DNA of 8,159 bases from an uncultured Clostridia bacterium (GTDB lineage Bacteria; Bacillota; Clostridia; Oscillospirales; Acutalibacteraceae). The notes beneath the pieces were generated by a model. The model did not search any database. It saw only the letters and a program-made list of their open reading frames with translations, and had not been told where the DNA came from. A program made the translations under genes and the position numbers. Location: NCBI GenBank assembly GCA_947168785.1, contig CAMVNL010000083.1:1-8159 (forward strand), given 5' to 3'. Positions 1 to 5,401 of this stretch are shown here, one piece after another. Each line of letters opens with the position of its first letter. Position 1 is the first letter of the stretch.

Positions 1-1024
1 TTTCGGTGTTCACGTGGTTGGATGCGTCAACGCCGGTCTCCCGGGTCTCAAAGGCGTCGCAGCGGGAGCAGTCGCGCCGCTCCGAGCCCTTGACGGTGCA
101 GGTGGCGGCGGTCACAGCCGTCCACGCGCCGAAATCGTGGGCGTTGGGATCGACGGCGATCTCCCCGCCGCCGGAGACGTATTTCTGACAGTCGAGGCAG
201 TAAACGCCGGCCTCTCTGCCCGGATCGGTACAGGTGGCGGCAACGGCTGCTCTCTCTTGGGTGTGCGCATGGTTGTTCGGATCAAACGCGGTTTCTCTCG
301 TCTCGTAGGCGTCGCAGCGGGAGCAGTCGCGGCGCTCCACACCTTTGGAAGAACAGGTGGCGGAGTTGTAGGATACCCATGCGCCGAAATCGTGGGCGTC
401 GGGATCCGCGTCGACCTCCGCGCCGCCGGAAACGTATTGCCGACAGTCGAGGCAGTAAACGCCGGCCTCTCTGCCCTTGACGGTGCAGGTGGCCGCCACG
501 GCGTCTCTGTTCTCCGTGTTCACGTGGTTGGTCGGGTCAAGGGCGGTCTCCCTCGTCTCAAAGGCTTCGCAGTTGACGCAGTCGCGTCTCTCCGTGCCCT
601 TGACGGAGCATGTGGAGGCGGTCACGGCCGTCCATGCGCCGAAGGTGTGGGCGTCGGGATCCGCGTTGATCGCTTCGCCGCCGGAGACGAACTTCTGACA
701 GTCGAGGCACCAGACGCCCGCCTGTCTGCCCTGCGCGACGCAGGTGGCGGCGACCGCCGGGCGGTTTTCGGTGTTCACGTGGTTGGATGCGTCAACGCCG
801 GTCTCCCGGGTCTCAAAGGCTTCGCAGTTGGCGCACGTGCGCTTCTCCGAACCCCCTGCCGTACAGGTGGCGGCGGTCACGGTCGTCCAGTCGCCGAAGA
901 CGTGCAGAGCGGGGTCGGGAGCGGTTTCCGCCGTGCCGATGGCGCGGCAGTCCGCGCAGATGTATTTGATCTCGCCGCCCTGCGCGCAGGTGGCGGGGGT
1001 GAGCGTTTCCAGCGTGACCTTGTC
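1..1024 (-). repeat. Tandem 255-bp (85-residue) coding repeats
   Basis: The DNA repeats with an exact 255-bp period: aligned copies begin at 1, 256, 511 and 766. In protein terms the units are residues 494-578, 579-663, 664-748 and 749 onward (cut), preceded by a lone diverged half unit at 453-493. Each 85-residue unit is a pair of related halves, 41 and 44 residues long. The first half follows C-x9-C-x2-C-x14-H and carries FGAW and FETRET; the second follows C-x10-C-x2-C-x16-H and carries AGVxCLDC and YVSGG. All eight visible halves that can be scored keep the three Cys and the His. This suggests small metal-binding or disulfide-stabilised modules used as a stalk or binding array; function is inference. 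Confidence 0.92.
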
Positions 1025-2380
1025 GGCGTGCCCGGTGCAGAAGGGGACGGTTTCCACCGTGCCGGGGGAAGTCTGCGTGGCGTTGGGCTTCGTGTTGATC
1101 ATCACGTACAGCGTGCCGTTGCGCTGGGTCAGGCCGTAGATGCGGCTGCCGTTCTCATACTGCGTGAAATCCGGCGCATAGACGGACGCGTCCTCCCCGG
1201 TGGCGATATCATAAGAACGGATCGCATCCGGCGTGGAATAGAACAGTTTGCTGCCGATGGAGGCAAGCCGGGTATAGCAGTCGGAATAGGAACCGCCGTT
1301 CGCGGTCGTCCACAGACTGTCGATCGTCATGAGCGTGGTCTCGGCGCCGGTGGAGAGATCCAGGCATTTCAGATCCCCGTTGCCGCTCTGGTTGCCGGGG
1401 ACGCTGCCGTCCACGTAATACAGCTTGTCGCCGATCAGCTGGAACTCACAGGTGATCGCTTTCCAATAGCTGTCCTCATACGCCGTGGAGGAGGGTTCAT
1501 CCGTGAAATCCGTCGCGTTCCTGTGTCCGGCGGAGAAGGTGGAGAAGGACTGCAAAAAGTTGGTATGATTCACACGGCCGGTCACTTCCGAGACGGGATC
1601 GTCCCACGTCACGTCGATGAAGTAGGGGGTATCGCCGTCAATGCGGACCAGATTCCAGCCGTGATTGATCGTCTTTGAGGAGATGTAATCATTTTCGATG
1701 CCGAGGATATCCAGCATCCAGCCGTAGGCCATGGCGTACCCCTGGCAAACGCCGATCTGCAGCGCCAGCGGGCCGTAGGCGCAATAGGATTCGTTGGGGA
1801 TCGTCCCGTTGTTGTAATTGACGATATCATAGCCGCACCACGCCGCCAGACGGTCGTGAAGGATCAGGCATTTTTCCGCGTCGGAGAGAAACTCGTTATC
1901 CCCGATGCCGTAAAGCAGCTGCGTGGCGGCGTCGTTGCAGGCATCCGCCATGGCCAGATAGGTTTCCTGATCGTATTGGTAATAGTCGCCCAGATTCAGA
2001 TAAGACAGGATCGTGCCTGTCCCGGTATTGCGGATGTTGTAAGAAAATTGCTTGCAGGTTCTGAGCAGAACGGGCTCATAGAACAGGAAATTCTTGATGT
2101 ACTGGATATTCGGATCGTCCTGCGTCCCCGAATAAGGGATGTTGAACTCTGAAAGCGCAACGGAAGCCTGATGATTGGCAATGGCGTCCCGGATGGCGGA
2201 AAAAGCGCCGTCCCAGTCGACGTTGACGTCGATGTCGTCAGGGACAAAAATCGAGGCCTGATCGTCGATCGGATCGACGACCACAACGGTTTCTTCGCCG
2301 TTGCCGTCTGCCGCGAACGCGGGCAGCGCGGCGGAAAACAGCATCAACAGCGATAACAGGATGGACAGTGTTTTCTTCAT
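1..2380 (-). CDS. Secreted transglutaminase-like protein with Cys/His tandem repeats (C-terminus beyond left edge)
   Basis: Open from ATG at 2380 without a stop to the window edge (793 codons). Residues 1-23 are a classic signal peptide (MKK, hydrophobic core, AFA cleavage site before ADG), so the protein is exported. Residues about 165-275 match a transglutaminase-like (papain-fold) core: Cys212 in GVCQGYAMAYGW, His240 in INHGWN, Asp256 in YFIDVTWDDP form the expected triad. Residues about 305-440 have short repeated beta-rich segments (IGDKLYYVDG, IGSKLFYSTP, RNGTLYVMIN) that resemble beta-propeller blades. From 453 onward come tandem Cys/His repeats. The family includes bacterial surface or secreted transglutaminase or protease-like enzymes; the substrate cannot be told here. 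No cell-wall anchor is visible, but the C-terminus is missing. Start supported by an AAGGGAG ribosome site 7 nt upstream and a promoter further up. Domain call is confident; biological role unknown. Confidence 0.9.
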   Translation of the reverse strand, partial: MKKTLSILLSLLMLFSAALPAFAADGNGEETVVVVDPIDDQASIFVPDDIDVNVDWDGAFSAIRDAIANHQASVALSEFNIPYSGTQDDPNIQYIKNFLFYEPVLLRTCKQFSYNIRNTGTGTILSYLNLGDYYQYDQETYLAMADACNDAATQLLYGIGDNEFLSDAEKCLILHDRLAAWCGYDIVNYNNGTIPNESYCAYGPLALQIGVCQGYAMAYGWMLDILGIENDYISSKTINHGWNLVRIDGDTPYFIDVTWDDPVSEVTGRVNHTNFLQSFSTFSAGHRNATDFTDEPSSTAYEDSYWKAITCEFQLIGDKLYYVDGSVPGNQSGNGDLKCLDLSTGAETTLMTIDSLWTTANGGSYSDCYTRLASIGSKLFYSTPDAIRSYDIATGEDASVYAPDFTQYENGSRIYGLTQRNGTLYVMINTKPNATQTSPGTVETVPFCTGHADKVTLETLTPATCAQGGEIKYICADCRAIGTAETAPDPALHVFGDWTTVTAATCTAGGSEKRTCANCEAFETRETGVDASNHVNTENRPAVAATCVAQGRQAGVWCLDCQKFVSGGEAINADPDAHTFGAWTAVTASTCSVKGTERRDCVNCEAFETRETALDPTNHVNTENRDAVAATCTVKGREAGVYCLDCRQYVSGGAEVDADPDAHDFGAWVSYNSATCSSKGVERRDCSRCDAYETRETAFDPNNHAHTQERAAVAATCTDPGREAGVYCLDCQKYVSGGGEIAVDPNAHDFGAWTAVTAATCTVKGSERRDCSRCDAFETRETGVDASNHVNTE

Positions 2381-2387
2381 AAAGATA

Positions 2388-2394
2388 CTCCCTT
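2388..2394 (-). promoter_or_regulatory. Ribosome binding site of the secreted transglutaminase-like protein
   Basis: On the minus strand AAGGGAG lies 7 nt upstream of the ATG at 2380. It fixes this start, which also places a signal peptide exactly at the N-terminus. Confidence 0.8.
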
Positions 2395-2426
2395 CTGTTT
2401 GTTTGTTTTCATCATAAGCGGCGCAA

Positions 2427-2482
2427 GTGACATTTCGGTGACATTCCGGTGACGGTTTTGTCACTTTCCGCTTTTGTGTCAC
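2427..2482 (-). promoter_or_regulatory. Phased GTGAC/GTCAC motif cluster in the 5' leader
   Basis: On the plus strand GTGAC occurs at 2427, 2438 and 2449, exactly 11 bp apart, and the inverted form GTCAC follows at 2460 (again 11 bp) and at 2478. A further GTCAC sits at 2545, upstream of the promoter. Read on the gene strand, the three downstream copies resemble ATGTCACCGAAATGTCAC, i.e. direct repeats spaced like OmpR/PhoB-family boxes. All five clustered copies lie at or after the predicted transcription start (about 2481), so they could be a repressor operator, or in RNA could pair as alternative hairpins (two GUGAC against three GUCAC). Pattern is seen directly; the binding factor is unknown. 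Confidence 0.6.
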
Positions 2483-2487
2483 TTTTT

Positions 2488-2516
2488 ATTTTATCCGAGA
2501 AAAAAAGGATAGTCAA
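2488..2516 (-). promoter_or_regulatory. Sigma-A promoter for the secreted transglutaminase-like protein
   Basis: On the minus strand TTGACT (2516-2511) and TAAAAT (2493-2488) are separated by 17 bp, a near-consensus sigma-A promoter. The predicted start of transcription near 2481 gives a leader of about 100 nt that contains the GTGAC/GTCAC cluster. Confidence 0.75.
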
Positions 2517-2613
2517 TCGTCAATCCGCAGACAATCACCTTTTTGTCACTATTTGCCAATCAGAGCGGCTTACCGTATTGCAAAATGCTGTTCCCGCAGA
2601 GAGAAAACGGCGG

Positions 2614-2630
2614 CTGTTTTGAAAAAACAG
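2614..2630. promoter_or_regulatory. Palindrome abutting the cysteine desulfurase promoter
   Basis: CTGTTTTGAAAAAACAG is a perfect 7-bp inverted repeat with a 3-bp centre. It ends at 2630, directly against the -35 box at 2631. The placement suits an operator for a dimeric regulator, for example one of cysteine or iron-sulfur metabolism, but AT-rich palindromes also occur by chance. Confidence 0.4.
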
Positions 2631-2659
2631 TTTACACAGATCGTTTTATTTAGTATAAT
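2631..2659 (+). promoter_or_regulatory. Sigma-A promoter for the cysteine desulfurase gene
   Basis: TTTACA (2631-2636) and a perfect TATAAT (2654-2659) are 17 bp apart. Transcription should start near 2666, downstream of the in-frame ATG at 2663, which therefore cannot be the start codon of this transcript. Confidence 0.8.
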
Positions 2660-2713
2660 GTAATGAATGGATTTTTTCCGTTCGATTTTTCCACCGAAAG
2701 GTTTGATATAGAT

Positions 2714-3847
2714 TTGGACATCTATCTTGACAACTCGGCCACCACGCAGGTGTGCCGGGAGGCGGTCGACGCCATGCTGCCGCTGCTGACGGAGAACTAC
2801 GGCAATCCCTCGGCGGTGCACGCCAAGGGCGTGCGGGCCAAAACCGCGCTGGAGACGGCGCGGGGCCGCATCGCGGAGGCGCTCTCCTGCGCGCCGGAGG
2901 AAGTCTATTTTGCCCATTCCGGAACGCTGGCCAACAACACGGCGATTTTCGGCGCGGCGGAGGCGAAAAAGCGGGCGGGCAACCGCATTGTGACCACCGC
3001 CACGGAACACCCCAGCGTCGCCAATTGCATGGCCCGTTTGGAGGAACGGGGGTTTGAAGTGATCCGCCTGAAGCCCTCGGCAAACGGCGCCTTCGCCCCG
3101 GAGGACCTGCTGCGTGCCGTCAACAAAAACACGATCCTCATCAGTTGCATGCTGGTGAACAATGAGACCGGGGCCATCAACCCCGTGGAGCTGCTGCAAA
3201 AGGCGGCCAAACGCGCGGGCTCCCCTGCGCTGATCCACGTGGACGCCATTCAGGCCTTCGGCAAGCTGCCGGTGAAGCCCGGCAAAATGGGAATCGACCT
3301 GCTGACAGTCAGCGGCCATAAGATCCACGGACCCAAGGGCGTGGGGGCGCTGTATCTCCGCAAGGGCGTACAGATCCGGCCCTATATTGTGGGCGGCGGA
3401 CAGGAAAACGGCCTGTTCTCCGGCACGGAGGCGCTGCCCGCCATCGCGGGCTTCGGCGCGGCGGCCGCGGCACTGCCGGATCCCCGCCAGTCGCTGGAAA
3501 GAATGCGGCAGCTTCGCCGCTATACGCTGGAAAAGCTGAAAGCCATTCCGGGCGTTACCGTCAACTCCCCCGCCGACGGCCTGCCCTACATCCTCAACCT
3601 CTCCGTGGCGGGAATCCCCTCCCAGGTGCTGATCAACTACCTCAGCGAGCGGGGCATTTACGTTTCCGCCGGTTCCGCCTGCAAAAAAGGCCACCGCAGC
3701 GAGGTGCTCTCCGTCATGGGCCTGCCCCCGGCCAGAATCGATTCCGCCGTGCGGGTCAGCATGAGCCGGTTCACCACGTTTGAGGAAATGGACGGCTTCC
3801 TCCGCGCCCTCGCCAACGCGACGAAGGAAATCAGGACGAAGCTGTAA
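2714..3847 (+). CDS. nifZ: Cysteine desulfurase (NifS/IscS family, probable ThiI partner)
   Basis: PLP enzyme that takes sulfur from L-cysteine as an enzyme-bound persulfide and gives alanine. The 377-residue product has the full aminotransferase class V signature: YLDNSATT at the N-terminus, GNPSAVHAKG (about 30-39), His99 in TEHPS stacking on PLP, NNETG at 149-153, Asp177 in HVDAIQ, the PLP lysine Lys203 in SGHKIHGPKG, and the catalytic Cys323 in SAGSACKKGH. The usual QERGLRSGT is QENGLFSGT here. Start: TTG at 2714 is preferred because family members begin at MxxYLDN and the promoter at 2631-2659 would initiate after the alternative ATG at 2663; GAAAGG (2696-2701) is a somewhat distant ribosome site (12 nt). 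The next plus-strand gene is thiI, 320 bp on, which matches the NifZ-ThiI pairing of Bacillus subtilis. Enzyme class is secure; the nifZ name rests on context, and IscS would be an equally usual label. Confidence 0.93.
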   Translation: MDIYLDNSATTQVCREAVDAMLPLLTENYGNPSAVHAKGVRAKTALETARGRIAEALSCAPEEVYFAHSGTLANNTAIFGAAEAKKRAGNRIVTTATEHPSVANCMARLEERGFEVIRLKPSANGAFAPEDLLRAVNKNTILISCMLVNNETGAINPVELLQKAAKRAGSPALIHVDAIQAFGKLPVKPGKMGIDLLTVSGHKIHGPKGVGALYLRKGVQIRPYIVGGGQENGLFSGTEALPAIAGFGAAAAALPDPRQSLERMRQLRRYTLEKLKAIPGVTVNSPADGLPYILNLSVAGIPSQVLINYLSERGIYVSAGSACKKGHRSEVLSVMGLPPARIDSAVRVSMSRFTTFEEMDGFLRALANATKEIRTKL

Positions 3848-3882
3848 AACGGGGATTTATCGGGCTGACGCACCCCCGTAGC

Positions 3883-3900
3883 GCGGCACCTCAGTGCCGC
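3883..3900. repeat. Short palindrome downstream of the desulfurase gene
   Basis: GCGGCAC-CTCA-GTGCCGC is a perfect 7-bp stem with a 4-base loop, 35 nt after the stop codon. There is no good T tract, so it is a weak terminator at best. Its flanks (TAGC before, CTG after) match the outer bases of the 3987-4012 palindrome with compensating changes in the stem, so it looks like a diverged copy of the same REP-like unit. Confidence 0.6.
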
Positions 3901-3917
3901 TGTTTACCAAAGTTACA

Positions 3918-3973
3918 TTTCAGGAACCTGAAAAACCAGCTGAATCGTACTTTTTCAGGAAACCTTGTTTTTT
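3918..3973 (+). terminator. Candidate terminator with alternative hairpins
   Basis: CCTGAAAAA (3927-3935) pairs perfectly with TTTTTCAGG (3951-3959) over a 15-nt loop, and TTGTTTTTT follows at 3965-3973. The left arm can instead pair with TTTCAGG (3918-3924). The 5-nt gap before the T run and AT-rich stem make it a weak call, but it is the best rho-independent candidate after the desulfurase gene. Confidence 0.4.
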
Positions 3974-3986
3974 CATTCACAAAAAA

Positions 3987-4121
3987 GGTAGCACGGCGCA
4001 TTGCGCCGTCTGGCGTGTGCCTTCATAACTAACTTATATCTTTTTTGAAATTAAAGGTTGTAGCACAATCGAAACGAGAATCATTATCGAACCGTCAGAC
4101 GGCGCAATGCGCCGTGCTACC
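3987..4121. repeat. 135-bp REP/BIME- or MITE-like element with perfect 26-bp inverted ends
   Basis: Positions 3987-4012 and 4096-4121 are perfect inverted copies of each other over 26 bp. Each arm is itself a palindrome built on ACGGCGCA/TGCGCCGT, beginning GGTAGC on the outside and ending CTG inside. The 83-bp centre is AT-rich and has no open frame. No clear target-site duplication flanks it (AAAAAA on the left, ATGAAA on the right). This can be a pair of REP palindromes in opposite orientation (BIME style) or a miniature transposon. On the minus strand the left palindrome is followed by a run of six T. The right arm ends 46 bp before thiI and would fold in a read-through transcript. Confidence 0.75.
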
Positions 4122-4152
4122 ATGAAATATCTCGACAAACTCCAATTTGTAA

Positions 4153-4158
4153 AAAGGA
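4153..4158 (+). promoter_or_regulatory. thiI ribosome binding site
   Basis: AAAGGA lies 9 nt before the ATG at 4168. I found no convincing promoter between 3848 and 4150; thiI may be read from the desulfurase promoter or from a weak site inside the repeat element. Confidence 0.7.
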
Positions 4159-4167
4159 CATAAAACC

Positions 4168-5352
4168 ATGAAAGAAATCATACTCATCAAAGACGGCGAG
4201 CTGGCCCTCAAGGGGCTGAACCGCTCCACCTTTGAGGATACGCTGATCAAGAACATGCGGGAGCGCATCAGCCCTCTGGGCAATTTCACCTTCCGCAAGG
4301 CCCAGTCCGTCATCGTGGTGGAGCCGGAAAACGAAGAGATCGACCTGGACGAGGCGGTCAGCCGCATCGGCAAGGTCTTCGGCATCGTGGGCATTTCCCG
4401 CTGCGCCGTATGCGAAAAGGACATCGACAAGATCCGAGAGATGGCCTATACCTACTTACAGGACGAGCTGCTGTTCGCCAAAACCTTCAAAGTGACGGCC
4501 AAGCGCTCAGACAAGACCTTCCCCTTCAAGTCCCCGGAGATCTGCGACGAGGTGGGCGGCTACATTCTCTCCAAGGTGCGGGGCATCAAGGTGGACGTCC
4601 ACAATCCCGAGGTCACCGTCACCGTGGAGGTACGGGACGAGAGCGTCTACATTCACGGCGCGCAGCAAAAGGGCGCCGGCGGCATGCCCACCGGCACCTC
4701 CGGCAGGGCCTGCCTGCTGATTTCCGGCGGCATCGACTCCCCCGTGGCGGGCTACATGATGGCCAAGCGCGGCGTGAAGCTCACCGCCGTTCACTTCGCC
4801 TCGCCCCCCTATACCTCCGAACTGGCGGAGATGAAGGTCCACGAGCTGCTGGGGCGCGTTTCCATGTATGCCGGCCGGGTGAACCTGTTCACCGTGCCCT
4901 TCACCGAGATTCAGGAAGCCATCCGGGACAACTGCCCGGAGGAGATGTTCACCGTGACCATGCGCCGGGTAATGATGAAGCTGGCCTCCCGCATCGCCCA
5001 GTGGCAGGGCTGCGACGCGCTGATCACCGGGGAGAGCCTGGGTCAGGTGGCCAGCCAGACCATTCACGCGCTGAAATGCACCGACGAGTGCGCCGCGCTG
5101 CCCGTGTTCCGCCCCTGCATCGGCATGGACAAGAACGAAATCATCGAGATCTCCCGTAAAATCGACACCTTCGACATCTCCATCCGCCCCTATGAGGACT
5201 GCTGCACGGTGTTCACGCCCCGCCACCCCCGCACAAGGCCCACGCCGGAATACGCAAGGGAGATCGAGGCCATGCTGCCGGACGAGGAGGCCATGCTGCA
5301 GCGCGCCTATGACGGCGCGAAGCTGCTGGTGATCGAGGCCTTCGCCCGGTAA
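4168..5352 (+). CDS. thiI: tRNA sulfurtransferase ThiI (4-thiouridine synthase), rhodanese-less form
   Basis: ThiI adenylates U8 of tRNA and replaces its oxygen with sulfur to make 4-thiouridine; in some bacteria it also serves thiamine thiazole synthesis. The 394-residue product has an N-terminal ferredoxin-like region (1-75, starting IILIKDGELALKGLNR), a THUMP domain (about 75-165, including FKVTAKRSDKTFPF), and an ATP-pyrophosphatase domain with the PP-loop SGGIDSP at 186-192, then TGESLGQVASQT (287-298) and PYEDCCTVFTPRHP (341-354). It ends at about the length of Bacillus ThiI, without the C-terminal rhodanese domain that carries the sulfur-relay cysteine in E. coli (482 residues). Sulfur must then come directly from a desulfurase, and one is encoded just upstream. 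Two adjacent cysteines (345-346) lie in the active-site region. Start fixed by the AAAGGA site and by family alignment. Confidence 0.96.
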   Translation: MKEIILIKDGELALKGLNRSTFEDTLIKNMRERISPLGNFTFRKAQSVIVVEPENEEIDLDEAVSRIGKVFGIVGISRCAVCEKDIDKIREMAYTYLQDELLFAKTFKVTAKRSDKTFPFKSPEICDEVGGYILSKVRGIKVDVHNPEVTVTVEVRDESVYIHGAQQKGAGGMPTGTSGRACLLISGGIDSPVAGYMMAKRGVKLTAVHFASPPYTSELAEMKVHELLGRVSMYAGRVNLFTVPFTEIQEAIRDNCPEEMFTVTMRRVMMKLASRIAQWQGCDALITGESLGQVASQTIHALKCTDECAALPVFRPCIGMDKNEIIEISRKIDTFDISIRPYEDCCTVFTPRHPRTRPTPEYAREIEAMLPDEEAMLQRAYDGAKLLVIEAFAR

Positions 5353-5401
5353 CGCAGGAACCGCCGCGTTTATCTTCTATCGAAAAAGCGAAAACCGCCG
5401 T
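5353..5401. other. Short convergent gap between thiI and helD
   Basis: Forty-nine bases separate the two stop codons. No convincing hairpin terminator is seen for either gene. The only pattern is an imperfect direct repeat of AACCGCCG followed by TTTAT at 5359-5373 and 5393-5405, the second copy overlapping the helD stop codon. Confidence 0.5.

Noticed and set aside
1..1024. CRISPR-like array
   Set aside because: The 255-bp repeats are contiguous coding units without spacers and with a conserved reading frame.
14..1678. A 554-codon open frame on the plus strand
   Set aside because: It is antisense to the repeat protein; it stays open because the GC-rich repeats are periodic in multiples of three. 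It is Gly/Arg/Val-rich, has no domain, and the opposite strand has signal peptide, catalytic triad and conserved Cys/His.
2570..3694. A 374-codon minus-strand frame over the desulfurase gene
   Set aside because: Shadow of a GC-rich real gene; no recognisable motif, and the plus frame carries all desulfurase signatures.
4034..4087. Promoter-like hexamers for thiI inside the repeat element
   Set aside because: TTATAT and CATTAT lack acceptable -35 partners at 16-18 bp; too weak to call.
3987..4121. Insertion sequence with a transposase
   Set aside because: The 135-bp element has no coding capacity; at most it is a non-autonomous element.
4410..5226. Long frames on both strands inside thiI
   Set aside because: Arg/His/Gly-rich shadow translations; the thiI frame has complete domain motifs.
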